A stretch of 64,000 bases of DNA from Ascochyta rabiei. Taxonomy: Eukaryota; Ascomycota; Dothideomycetes; Pleosporales; Didymellaceae. The DNA lies in NCBI RefSeq assembly GCF_004011695.2, contig NC_082409.1, positions 1,178,001-1,242,000 on the forward strand. The letters are read 5' to 3'. Of this stretch, positions 32,607-43,315 are shown in pieces (within the stretch, counting starts at the first letter, position 1; the number at the start of each line of letters is the position of its first letter). The position numbers and the translations under genes are program-made. Under the pieces are notes generated by a model, which saw nothing but the letters and a program-made list of their open reading frames with translations, was not told the origin of the DNA and ran no database searches.

Positions 32607-34832
32607 CTACTCATCATCCGCCTCAGCCTCCTCCCTAGCAGCCCGCTCCCGTCTCCGACTCCCCTCAACAGCGCCGCGTTTGTTGTTCTCCACTCTGCGC
32701 TCGAACCCAGATTTCGTGGAGATGCGCCCTTTCTTCGCCTCTTTACCCGTAAGGTGCGCGCGGCGGCTCTCCACCCCGCGCTTCTTCAGCTGCGCTTTAT
32801 CGCGCTTGCTGGGCGTGGGGAGTGCATCGAGTAGCCACTGCTTGACGATGCCCTCGCCCTCTTTGACGCCGCGGAGCGTTTCGCTCGCGCGGATCACATT
32901 GGCGATGACGCGCACGTACGGCACGTCGTCCTGCGTGTACAGGGTGACGGCAACGCCGCCAGCGCGGCCAGCGCGGCCTGTGCGGCCTACGCGGTGGACG
33001 TACGCGGCGGCGGAGGTCGGGGCGTCGAAGTTGACGACGCCGTTGAGCCCGCGGAAGTCGACGCCCCGTGCGAGGAGGTCTGTGGTGATGAGGACCCAGA
33101 TCTCGCCGCGGCGGAAGCGCGTCATGATTGTGTCGCGGGCGCTGGAGGAGAGGTCGGCGTGCAGGACGGCGATGCGCGAGCTGCCGCCGGCTTCGGGGGG
33201 GATGTCGTAGAGGAGCTCCGAGTGCAGGGCGATGGCGCGGGGGATGGTCTGGGTGAAGACGAGGAACGGAGGGCGGAGGACAGGGGCCGTGGAGGTGGAC
33301 GAGATGGAGGTTGGGTGCAGGAGCTGGCGGAGGCCGAGAAGCTTGCCCTGTTCTGTAGCGGCGTAGGTGAGCTGGTGGTGGATATTGGGGATAGCTGTGT
33401 CTTTGAGGCCGACGACCAGACGGATGAGCGGAGGGCGCAGCGGCAGATCGCTGCGGCTAGATGCGAGAGATGCCCAGCGTGCGTTCAGTGTCGAGATTGC
33501 GAGCGACTCGACCGATGCGCCCATTGTGGCCGACCACAAACCGATACGGAGGAGCGGGTTGGTGCAGGCGTTCCAGACCGCGAGGGTTTGCTCGCGGAAG
33601 AGCGGGTCGAGCAGGACGTCTGCTTCATCGAGGACAATGTGGCGGACGCTGGACAGCTCTGCTACGGTACCGTCTCTGCGCTTGAGGGCGTTGAGGAGCG
33701 CGAGGGGCGTCGCGACGATGATGGCAGCCTTGACGAGCTCAGCGCGCTTGCGGTCGCACTTCTTCTGCTGCACTCCTCCTGAAGCATCAGACTCAGACGC
33801 GCTGTCTTCATCGGCCGACACCTCTGCCTGAGCCTCGACTGCCTGTGTCTCCTGCTCGTCGCCGCGCTCCACAACCTCCATACCCTTCCTCATCAGCGTA
33901 GCCTTGATGCCTGTGCCCTTTGCGAGTTTCCGCGCCTCGTTCACAATCTGCGCCGCGAGCTCTCGTGTCGGTGCAACGACAACCGCGCGCGGACCCCCCT
34001 TGCTGTCTGCTGAGCCCTCGCTGAGCAGCGCGTTGATGACGGGGATCAAGAACGCGATCGTCTTGCCGCTTCCTGTCGGCGCAATGGTCAGGAGATCAAC
34101 ATCGCCCCCGTACTCTGCGCCCGAGCTCTCCGTACTGGGGTCGTCGGGCGTTGTGGTGGCTTGCTTCTTGGCCCCGAGCAGCAGCGGCAGCGCACCGAGC
34201 TGGACTTCGGTGGGCAGCTTGTAGCCCTGCTCCTGTATGTTCTCCGCGAGGCGTCTCGAGATGGCGTAGCGCGTGCGCAGCTGTGCGAAGTCGGTGAGCG
34301 GCTGGGGGTAGAGCTGTTTCTTCGCGTCCTTTTTCGCGTCTTTGGCGGCTTCTTCCTTCTTGCGCTTCTTGCTGCTCTTCTCCTTCTTCTCCTTCTTCTC
34401 CTTCTTGCTCTTCTTCTGCTCGGCGAAATCCTCCAGGACAGCAACCTTGAGCTTATGCGAGCGCAGCAGCCGCTTGCTCTCTGCTGCATCATATACCTCC
34501 TCCTCACCTACAGCCACATCCGCAACCTCTTCAGCGCTGTCCTTTTTGTCCTCCTTCACCACCTCCTTCCTCCTCCTCTTCTTCCCCTCGCCCCCACCCT
34601 CGCCCTTGACCGCCCCAAAAAAGTCCAGCCCAGCATACAAGCTCGTATCCTCCTCAGCCTCCACCTTATCCTGTCCCCTCTTCCTTTTCCCCACGCCCCT
34701 AGCATGGAATTCCGGCCCGTCGTGACCAAAAAGCTGCGGATTCGCCGCCGCGCCACTCGAGGGCAGGCTCTGGGTCGTGCTTGCTTTGGCGCTGGGTTTG
34801 GCCGAGCGCGAGAGGAGTTTGAAGACGTCCAT
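32607..34832 (-). CDS. ROK1: DEAD-box ATP-dependent RNA helicase Rok1
   Basis: A single exon of 741 aa. The start [12 protein letters not shown] is the conserved Rok1 N-terminus, which fixes the ATG at 34832; in-frame codons further upstream are not conserved. Helicase motifs in order: a Q-motif region ([17 protein letters not shown]), motif I APTGSGKT (about residue 250), [13 protein letters not shown] (about residue 402), SAT (about residue 434), then [15 protein letters not shown] and [11 protein letters not shown] (about residue 618). A Lys/Glu-rich charged region precedes the core. Rok1 (human DDX52) acts in the nucleolus on the small-subunit pre-rRNA, releasing snoRNA and Rrp5 contacts. 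An acidic/Ser insert between PTRELAAQI and the next motif ([17 protein letters not shown]) lengthens domain 1. Confidence 0.94.
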   Translation of the reverse strand: MDVFKLLSRSAKPSAKASTTQSLPSSGAAANPQLFGHDGPEFHARGVGKRKRGQDKVEAEEDTSLYAGLDFFGAVKGEGGGEGKKRRRKEVVKEDKKDSAEEVADVAVGEEEVYDAAESKRLLRSHKLKVAVLEDFAEQKKSKKEKKEKKEKSSKKRKKEEAAKDAKKDAKKQLYPQPLTDFAQLRTRYAISRRLAENIQEQGYKLPTEVQLGALPLLLGAKKQATTTPDDPSTESSGAEYGGDVDLLTIAPTGSGKTIAFLIPVINALLSEGSADSKGGPRAVVVAPTRELAAQIVNEARKLAKGTGIKATLMRKGMEVVERGDEQETQAVEAQAEVSADEDSASESDASGGVQQKKCDRKRAELVKAAIIVATPLALLNALKRRDGTVAELSSVRHIVLDEADVLLDPLFREQTLAVWNACTNPLLRIGLWSATMGASVESLAISTLNARWASLASSRSDLPLRPPLIRLVVGLKDTAIPNIHHQLTYAATEQGKLLGLRQLLHPTSISSTSTAPVLRPPFLVFTQTIPRAIALHSELLYDIPPEAGGSSRIAVLHADLSSSARDTIMTRFRRGEIWVLITTDLLARGVDFRGLNGVVNFDAPTSAAAYVHRVGRTGRAGRAGGVAVTLYTQDDVPYVRVIANVIRASETLRGVKEGEGIVKQWLLDALPTPSKRDKAQLKKRGVESRRAHLTGKEAKKGRISTKSGFERRVENNKRGAVEGSRRRERAAREEAEADDE

Positions 34833-35055
34833 GGCGGCGAGAATCGGTGTGCAGAAAGTCCAGCGCGCAGACAATCCAATATGTGGACGACCGGACGCGC
34901 AGACTCAAGCTGGTGTCTGGAGTGAGCAAGTCGCAGTGCAGTGCAGTGCAGTGCAAAGCAGCCTCCAGCGCAAGAAAGTTCGAGCTCCACCTTCAAAACA
35001 TTTTTGTGGGGCCTGCATCCAACCAACCAGACATCCATCTGCCTAACTAGCCAAC

Positions 35056-35133
35056 TCAACTACCCAACTACCCAACTACCCAACTACCCAACTACCCAAC
35101 TACCCAACTACCCAACTACCCAACTACCCAACC
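35056..35133. repeat. 8-bp tandem repeat (CCAACTAC)n
   Basis: About ten near-perfect units. Confidence 0.9.
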
Positions 35134-35199
35134 AGAACTACTCTGTTAGGTAACTTTCCAAGCACTGAATATGGGAACACGCATTCAGCTTTTTTTTAC

Positions 35200-35334
35200 T
35201 ACTTACTTACTTACTTACTCACTCACTCACTCACTCACTCACTCACTCACTCACTCACTCACTCACTCACTCACTCACTCACTCACTCACTCACTCACTC
35301 ACTCACTCACTCACTCACTCACTCACTCACTCAC
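35200..35334. repeat. Tetranucleotide microsatellite (TTAC)n-(TCAC)n
   Basis: About 135 bp: four to five TTAC units then roughly 29 TCAC units with almost no interruption. Confidence 0.95.
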
Positions 35335-35604
35335 CTATCCAACAGCCACCCAACCAAAAGAGACGTTGATCAGCCGTCTCCACCCACATCTACCCATCGT
35401 CTGGCCTCATTTTGCTTATGTGTAGGGGTTGAAGTTCGAGGCAAAAGGAGCATGTCAAGGAGAAATACATGGTATCGCTGGGTTCGTTGCGTGTGCAGTT
35501 CAGCAAAGGGAAAGGGATAGTAAGTCTAGAATCAAGGAGAGGGAGAGAAAGAGAGAGAGATGTGCATGGCAGTTTCTGGGTCATTCAAGCAGATCTCAGG
35601 TCTG

Positions 35605-35635
35605 GTGTGTGTATGTGTGTGTGTGTGTGTGTGTG
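35605..35635. repeat. Dinucleotide repeat (GT)n
   Basis: About 15 GT units with one interruption. Confidence 0.9.
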
Positions 35636-35802
35636 CACTCCTCTAATTCATCTCGGAATCGTACATGTCCTATTCCACATTCATCTCCATATCCGTGCCC
35701 TCGTCTCTGCCCTGGCGATTGCATCAAAGCATGCTAAGACGACTACTCGCCCACGCGCAGATTAGTAGGAAATTACACGCGCTCACGCTGCTCCGCTCAC
35801 GC

Positions 35803-36834
35803 TTATGCGTGGGCCTCGCTGTCGCCGCCGTGGCCCTTCTCCCTGTACCCAACGAGCTTGAAGCGGCCGATGATCTCGCCAATGGAGAAGAAGCCAATGA
35901 CCTCGGCGGCAACGACGCCGGCGCTCCAGTACTGTGCGCTCGATGCGCCGCGGACCTGGCTGAGAATGGTGTTGGGGTTCATGCGGTTCACGAGCGAAGC
36001 GGGGTGGCGGAGGGCGTTGAGGGCGGGCTGGAGGTAGCCCTGGATGGTCTGGATGGAGCTGTGCGGGCGTGTTAGTGGGTTGTGGGTGTGGATGCGATGG
36101 TGCGTGGAGGGCTTACGGTGGTGCCATGCTGCGCTGGTGGGCGATGAGCTTGCCGACCTCGAGGGTGACGCGTCCGTAGTACAGAGCCTGGGGGATGAGT
36201 CCTGGTGCGTGTTAGCTTGATGCGCTTATCGTAGGTTGTGCTGGCAGATGTTTGGTGTGGCAGATGTCTGGTGTGGCAGATGCTTGGTGTGGCAGATGTC
36301 TGGTGTGGCAGATGCTTGGTGTGGCAGATGTCTGGTGTGACAGATGCTTGGTGAGGCAGATGTTGAGGCGTGCGCAGGTAGGTAGCAGGAGAGCAACACG
36401 CGTAGAGAGCTGCCCAGCACCCCACCCGCGCCATTGAGCCGCATCAACCTCTCCCTCTACTCTCCTCGACCGCGCCAACCCGCTGCACGCCAACCACCCC
36501 CAGAGTCGACATGACAAGACATGACAAGACATGACTTACCCTGAACAGCGCGCACCAGGCGGCCCGTCCTGCCCTGGACCTTGCTCGCAGCACTGTTGGC
36601 TGTGCTCGCGGCGTTGCTGGCAGCGTTGCTGACGGAGCTCGCAGCGCTGTCAGCAGAGCTCTTGACCTTGGTCAGGCCCTCGGAGGCCTTGGACTGGACC
36701 TTGGACGAGGCCTCGGCGGCCTTCTCCTTTGCGGCGCCGGCGGCCTCGGACGTGGTAGAGGCATTGCGCAGGCCGGCGCGGCGGACGGCGAACCGCGACT
36801 GGCGGACGACGGCGCGAGATACGGCAAAAGACAT
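35803..36834 (-). CDS. ATP20: Mitochondrial ATP synthase subunit g
   Basis: Exons 36834-36540, 36201-36117 and 36058-35803 encode 211 aa. The joins give AVQGLIPQALYYGRVTLEVGKLIAHQRSMAPPSIQTIQGYLQPALNA, the conserved core of subunit g. The N-terminus (MSFAVSRAVVRQSRFAVRRAG) is a basic mitochondrial presequence. Next comes an Ala/Ser/Lys-rich linker of about 70 residues. The C-terminus has one membrane helix (AGVVAAEVIGFFSIGEIIGRF) with a GEIIG GxxxG motif, used in F1Fo dimer formation in yeast, then FKLVGY. It sits in the inner membrane and helps dimerise ATP synthase. The first intron is 338 nt, far longer than any other here, and contains a minisatellite. Confidence 0.92.
36243..36364. repeat. 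16-bp minisatellite inside the ATP20 first intron
   Basis: Between seven and eight units of GGCAGATGTCTGGTGT or GGCAGATGCTTGGTGT. From the second to the seventh copy the two variants strictly alternate, so the real unit is a 32-bp dimer. Confidence 0.92.
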
Positions 36835-37124
36835 TGTGATGGTGCGTCGGCGTGGGAGGGCGGTGGAGGGTGGGTGTCGACGGCCGGCTATCACTGAGGT
36901 TGCCCGTCGTCCAGCCCGGAGCTCGAGCTTTTTTCCACGCTTGGCGCTATCGACGTTGCAGGAGCACGGCAACACCACATGCAACCCCTTTAACGCACGC
37001 ATCACTCCAACACCACCAGCATTAAAAAAAAGAAAAAAAAAGAATATAGAATGACTACAAGGTAGGAATCGCACTCAAACCCAATCCATCACCGCCAACA
37101 ACAGCTTGAGCGTGTCCAGCTCTG

Positions 37125-40100
37125 CTACCACCCGTCTCGCCACGTCCTCGGTTCCTTTCCAGACCTCGCCTCGCCCAGTCGCGGGCCCTTCAGCAGGAAG
37201 TTGAGCTTTCTGATCTCTGTCCAGCGGCTCAGCGAACCCAGCTCCAGCACGCTCATCCTGCGCATCTTCCCGCTCGGGTTGCCAATCACCACAGCCTTCC
37301 AGTCGCTGCCTCTGCCCATCTTCTCAAGCTGTCCAAACTCTTCCCATGCTGCCGTGTCCCGTCGCGTGCCAAACGTGTGGTTGGGAATGACCTGCACCTC
37401 TCTGAAGCGCAAGAGAGCCATGGTGAGCAGAAGAGTCAAGAACAATAGAATCCCTGCCGTTACGCCAGTCGATGTCTGAGCACCCAGACGCCGTGTCATG
37501 ATGCCGCCCACTTCCGTAGCCACAGCCCCGCCGATGAAGGCCAGTGTCTGAGAAGCAAAGATCCCCGCTGCAACGCGCGGAAACGACGTGTAGTTGGTGC
37601 GACGGCGTCGATCCTGTACGGCCATCGACTCAAGACGATGTCTGGTGTTGACCCCAGGCTGCAGGTCGCACGTGTCAAACGTCTCCATGATCAGACCGTG
37701 GCACTCAGCGATGGCAAGTATGCTGAAGAAACCAAGAGCGCCTGAAAACGCAATCGGTACCATGAACGGTCTTGGGCGCCCAGCCGACGAGATTGTGTAG
37801 GCCAGACCCACAAGTGGGAGCATAATCGTAAAGACTGCACGTCGGACGAGATGCGAAGACCAAGTGACTTGCTTCTGGAACGTCATGCTGTCTGTTCGAA
37901 ACGAATTCTTCCGATCGCGCGAAAAGATCCTAGCTTTGGTCAGGGGGAGCGCCAGGAAGGCCCCGATAGCAATCGACATAACACCAGCTCCTACGAAGCG
38001 TGGCTGCCATTTGTAGTTTCTCGAAAGCAACGAGCCAAGCAGGATGATGACGAGCACTACTTGTGCATAGATCCAGGCCAAGTACAGAGCCAGCACAAAG
38101 AAGCCTGGCTGGCACATCATCATGGCCATGAGCTTCAACCCAGCCCAGACCTCTTCGAACCAGTACTGCGGTCCTTCCGTCGAGATGTGCAGTTTGCACT
38201 CGCCACGAGAGACGCGCCGGGTGATGTAGTTCTCATCACGATCGTAAACCTCTGTAACCGACTTTCGATAGGCTGCACGCCGAGTCTCGGGTGCGATGAT
38301 GTTCAGCACCAGTGCAGCAACCAGTAGGATGATGACGACGTAGAAGCCCCAGTCTGGACTCAAACGTTCGATGATCACGGCACCGACCATGAAACCGACA
38401 GCGAGCGATGCGATCCAGCACCAGGACCAGATCCCAAGCCACAAACCCATGCCTCCGCCATGCCGCCTTACATCGTTTGGTACAACGTACTCTTGATGAG
38501 GGTTCTTGCTTTGCAGCGATGCACCGAACAGGTCAAGCAGCACAGTGATGTAGTTCACGTTCGCAAACCCAAGAACGAGCCCGGTTGCTGCACGAGCGCA
38601 AAGGAGTCCTGCTCGGAAGCTCTGTCTGGTTGGCGATCTTTTAGCACTGATGACCATCGCCTGGGGAAATTGTAACGGCATGGCAAGCGCCAAGGCAGCC
38701 AGTATATAGGGCTTGCGGCCATGAAGCAGTGGCAGTGGCCAGACTATGCAGGTGGAGATGGCGAGGCCAATGTACAGCCTACACTTGGTCAGCAACACTA
38801 GTGACGCATGCCAAAAATTCACCTACACAACGTTGCCGAGGATGGAAACATGGCTTTCGTCTGCGAGATAGTACTGAATGCGTGGCACCTCACCTGCCTT
38901 GTGTTTGTCAGTAGCCATGCACGTTGCAAACATTTGTCAGTCTGCTTACGTAGACTCCAATGATGATGCCGAGAAGGGCTGTGTTGATGCACGCAATGAT
39001 GGCGGTCAGCCGTTTCTTGCCAGTGCCCCAGTTCCTTGCAATTGGTTGTCTGTGGTGATGTCGCCGACGATTGAACGTGTGTTGGTGAACCTGATCCCGG
39101 ACACGAAGGTTCTCGCCGTATTGTTGTGGCAGAGCTTCTTCGTCGAATGATTCGTCAGCGAGGCTGAACTCGGAAGAACGTTGCCTTTTGTTTCGCGATA
39201 CAGACTTTGATTTCGCCTTTCGATCAGAGCTGCTCCGACTTGCCAGTTGCTGATGGCGCCGATGCTTTCGGCTGCGCACTGCTGGCTCCCTTCTAATGCG
39301 TCGATATGGCCGACCGCGGGAAAGATCTCGAGCCACAGGACGAAGAACGAAATCCACGTGCTCTCTTGGCGCGTTTTGCGTAGGATTCGGCGGAAGGAGT
39401 AGGTCACTTCGAGTGCTACGCCCTGAGCGGCCTCTTTCATCACCGCTTGAACTTGAAGACGAAGAAGCGACACTGACGGAGCTTCTACGGGACTGGTAGG
39501 CCCAGTCTACGAATGTCAGGTCTCTTTGTAGGTCGACAGTCAGGGGCGGTGCAGGTGATGTCTTTCCTGGCTTTGGAAGTGACAAACTTCTTGGATAATC
39601 ATCCCATTCGGACAGCAACTCTGGCGAGCTAGACACCGAGAGAGGTGAGCTCGTTACCATGAGGTTTCTGGGATGATCACCAGATGCTTCTTCTATTGCT
39701 TTTCTTGCGTCTTCGATAATTTCATATATCTCCTCGACCTGGCCACAGTCTGCAGTATCGTCGGCAACATCCACAGCCTCTTGCACCATATCTTCCAGAT
39801 CCTCGATCGCGTTGCTTATCTTCCTGTCGCCCACACGCTCAAACGGACTACGACCTGGCCGCGGACGAGATGGCGACGCTTGAACTCGAGACACCACCAC
39901 GGGCGTTGCTGTGGTTGTGACTGCATCACGCTGAGCGGGCATTTCCGTGGACTCTGACGTACTGGATCGCTCCAGATGGTCCGGTACTGGCGCTAAGCTG
40001 TCTGCTCGCAAACGGTGCTCGTATACGGTCTCCTCGTCTATGCTTGGCTCGAAAGTATCCATAATCGACAGTCTCTTTCTTGGCTCGTGTGTCGCAGAAG

Positions 40101-40485
40101 ACGGATGAAACGCTGCACGCTGGATTGTAGAGTTTTGCCTATTCGGTACCATGCGATGGCTTGAGACTGGGGAAGGGCTACTTTCAAGTGGTGACCCTAT
40201 CGCTAGTATTCGCTGCTCCGCTGGTAATGATACGAGCTTCTTTCGGACCACCGCGTCCGGCCGAGCAGTAGAACCACCCGTCACGCCTGATGTTACAGTA
40301 CGCTTGGGAATTGTCAAGATAGTCGATTTACGACGTGGAGTGGGTGAAAGATTGTCCTCGTGAGGCGTCGTGGATACTGTGTATGAATTTTTGCCATCGA
40401 GCCAAGGTAACCTCTTCTGTGTTGTGCCTGGTGCAGGTTTGGGTCGTGGAGTTTGTAGGATGTCTGTTCTTCCAGACACGGTCAT
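37125..40485 (-). CDS. MFS transporter, polyamine-transporter type, with long N-terminal tail
   Basis: Exons 40485-38950, 38897-38827 and 38778-37125 encode 1086 aa; introns are 52 and 48 nt. The joins give TALLGIIIGVYAGEVPRIQYYLADESHVSILGNVVLYIGLAIST, a continuous first two-helix region. Residues 1 to about 490 are hydrophilic, Ser/Arg/Pro-rich and probably cytosolic, with many possible phosphorylation sites. Twelve membrane helices follow, with WPLPLLHGRKPYIL in the loop between helices 2 and 3 (the GRKP is the MFS loop motif). A long loop in the middle (about 80 residues, with PETRRAAYRKSVTEVYDRDENYITRR) matches DHA-type fungal carriers annotated as polyamine transporters. Substrate inferred only. 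The C-terminal 90 residues are charged and cytosolic. Confidence 0.85.
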
Positions 40486-40933
40486 GGTGAGGGTGAAGCA
40501 GAACGCTGTCTCTTCAGACCCTAAGAAAACCGTGACGCGATCGTCCTGCGACTGCGAGTGCGGCCAGGCAAGCTGAAAATTGACAGCTTAGAGGGTTAGG
40601 GAGCTAGGTTAGACGGAGTTGAAGTCATAGGAAATACGGTAAACTACCAGCCTCAAGCGTGCGAAAGGTCGATGAAGCTGGTCTTGAAAAGGAGCGGTGT
40701 AGAAAGGATAGACGCCGAAAAAGGTACGGATGCAGTGTCGTGGCGTACGGTTGAAGTTGGTGTTGACTATCTTCATTGTTTACTGATTTAGTCGACGCAC
40801 TTTCCTTCGGCAGCACTAGAGGCTCACCAAAGGTAGCTGCACTGCACAACCACACCAACATCATAGTTTCAGTGTATCTCAGCGTAACATCAGATGCTCA
40901 CATTTACCTCTTGTGCGTGCCCTAAATAGGCAG
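40486..40933. other. Intergenic region, MFS promoter side
   Basis: About 450 bp between the MFS start codon and the amidase stop codon, both genes on the minus strand. No distinct motif was identified. Confidence 0.45.
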
Positions 40934-42634
40934 TCAAAGAGCTTGCAACACAGTAGCTGTCATAGCAAGGACCTTCTCCTCTTCGAGCCTCTTCGCAACA
41001 AGCTGTAGACTGACCGGCATTCCGTGCACAACCTCGGCATCGTAGCTATCGTGGGTGGCCTGGCAGAAACTGCTAAGCGCTTTGTAGTCCGTGATAGGCG
41101 TGTCAACGTCCTTGTCGACAAACACACCACTAGGAAACGAAACGGCAGAGTAGTCGACAACGTTGTACACACCGGTGTAGCCAACGTACTTGAAATCCCC
41201 ATGCTTCACGGTAGCGTACGGTGTTGTAGGGCCTTCAATGTTAGTATTAGCTCACGTTTGAGATAATATCAGAAGCAGCTTACATAAGATAGCATCAAGG
41301 CCGTCGTAAGACATCCATTGCTTGAGATACTGCCGCTGTAGCTCGGTACGCTCTAGATGTAGCTGCCACAGGTCGTACACACCGAGCTCCGTAGCATCTT
41401 CATACGACTTCATCTCTGTCCGCCACGGCTCGCCTGTGGGTGCAAGAAGAGCTTCGACACTTTTACCGCCATCGGCTACGAACATACGTCCCTGCAACAG
41501 TCAGCTCAGGAAGATCGGATGTTCGATGTGTCTTACCAGGAGTTCCAGGGCCTTTGAGTGAAGCTGCTGAGGATCCCAATCAACCAGCTCATGCCCAGCA
41601 CTCTTCAGCTTCTTGACCGTCTCTTCCAGAGCCCGCGTGACGGGTGGAGTAGGCAAGCATATCCCATCACTCCTCATGACAGCGATCTTCAGCTTCTGCT
41701 TCTGCTCCACCATCTGCCAAGGCATAGGCAGCATTGTCGGATCGACGAGCCATGGCTTTGCATCGATGACTGCTTTCGAGTACATAGTGATGTCTTCCAA
41801 CGTCCTTGCCATAGGCCCATTCACACTCTTGACCGCTTCCTGGCCTGCAAGCCCCGAACGGCACCGTTGCGTAGTGAATCGACCGTGGCTTGGGCGTAGA
41901 GTGAAGATACCAGTGCATGCAGCGGGGATGCGTAGGCTGCCTCCAATGTCGGTGCCAACACCCAATGGACTACCCCCAAAAGCGATGAGGGCTGATTCTC
42001 CGCCCGACGAGCCGCCTGAAGTGAGGCTCCGGTTCAGTGGGTTGACGGTGCGACCAAATGTGTTGTTGACCGATTCAGCAATCATCATGGCTGTTGGGAC
42101 GTTGGTTTTGCAGTATCTGACTGCTCCTAGCTCTGCTAATATGTCGACAAGCGTAGCGTTGTACTCTGCAGGCTTATTGACCAGAGACGTAAACCCTACT
42201 GTGCTGTCTTTGCCTTTGATGTTGAAGTTATCCTTGAGTGAGATAGGGAGACCATGCAAGGGCCCTACAAGCTTTCCGGTTTGTTGAAAATGATCATCGA
42301 GGGTAGCAGCGCTCTTGATAGCCTCCTCGAAGAATGCATCGCTCAGACAGTTGGTCAGTTGATGAGCTGCTGCTGCGCGCTTGCAGAAAGCCTTCGTAAC
42401 GGCTTCCGAGCTCCATGTCTTAGACGCGATTTTCTGCAAAATAACCGATGCAGTGCTACCGGTGATTTCCAGCTCTTTTTCCGAAAACCAGCCAGATTGC
42501 TTGGGCCAAGGCGTGACATCGAGTTGTGATTCTGGTGGTACGAGGTCCTTGGGGATGCGATACTCGGCTGGAATTAATTCCGCGAGCGCCGCTTGCTTCG
42601 CTTTGGCGATCTTTTCCCAATTTTGCTCGGACAT
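40934..42634 (-). CDS. Amidase (amidase-signature family, fungal acetamidase type)
   Basis: Exons 42634-41537, 41491-41284 and 41232-40934 encode 534 aa; introns are 45 and 51 nt with CTGAC and CTAAC branch sites. The joins restore ALELLGRMFVADGGK and LDAILCPTTPYATVKHG. The amidase signature is complete: catalytic Lys in LPISLKDNF (about residue 133), the Gly/Ser-rich block SLTSGGSSGGESAL (about residues 203-215) and GVGTDIGGSLRIPA with the nucleophilic Ser. The family hydrolyses aliphatic or aryl amides to acid and ammonia; size and spacing match fungal acetamidases that serve nitrogen acquisition. The exact amide is not readable. No signal peptide, so cytosolic. Divergent from an allantoate-type permease. 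Confidence 0.92.
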
Positions 42635-43315
42635 GGCGACTCACAGCTCTTGAACGACGTTTAGCAACAGCAGCTGCAAGGTCAAGAAAGGCTTCTTAAG
42701 AGGCTTGAACTTCAAAGGTAAGCTACCAGCGTTAAACGCCCTTGTCCGGCGCTAGCTCCACTCTTCGGTGCATGTTCGCTGCGGAATGTGACGACAACGC
42801 CACTTTCGCTGTTTACTGGCCGACGTAGATCGCTCATCCTTCAACCCCGCGCGCTATGTGATCAGTTTGGGCTGGCGCGAATCTTGGGCAGTTGTGGAGC
42901 TGGAGCTCTGTTCAACCTTCTTTAGCTGTCGTTATCTATCGTGCTGCACTCCTACTCTATAACATCCACTGATAGCGGCAGCTGATCCTAAAGAAGACCT
43001 CTCAAATTCCGACGTGGCATTGGCAACTTGAGATACGAGATAAGATGCCGATGCCGCCTGTCTCGAGTCAGCTTTACCCATTATCGTCCCTCCCATATCT
43101 CGCATCCAGTGTTTATCAGTCGATCTATGACGGATAATCATTCCCGGGCCTCACGTTGACCTTGGTGCTTGGATTTTTCGATCCATATAAGGAAACATCA
43201 ATCGGTGCTGCTCAGAAGTTTCATATGAACCATTGCTCAAGCACTATCCACCGGTTTACGAGCTTCTTCAACCGGATTTTGAACAGTCGCTAGCCGACCG
43301 TGGAGCACCAGCAGC
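42635..43315. promoter_or_regulatory. Divergent promoter of amidase and permease with GATA-type sites
   Basis: The 681-bp region between two start codons carries three WGATAR cores within 112 bp: TTATCT at 42932-42937 (AGATAA on the minus strand), TGATAG at 42970-42975 and AGATAA at 43038-43043. Such clusters are bound by AreA/NIT2 nitrogen activators in other fungi. Roughly one such core is expected by chance in this length, so the evidence is modest. Confidence 0.45.

Larger units (their letters stand above)
34833..35802. other. Intergenic region rich in microsatellites
   Basis: About 970 bp between ROK1 and the 3' end of the ATP synthase g gene. It contains three separate simple repeats listed below and no gene. 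Confidence 0.6.

Noticed and set aside
32994..33782. Plus-strand frame of over 260 codons opposite ROK1
   Set aside because: ROK1 on the minus strand has all helicase motifs; the plus frame is an antisense shadow in GC-rich DNA.
35056..35334. Short-unit arrays checked as a possible CRISPR
   Set aside because: Units are contiguous with no unique spacers; they are microsatellites in a eukaryotic genome.
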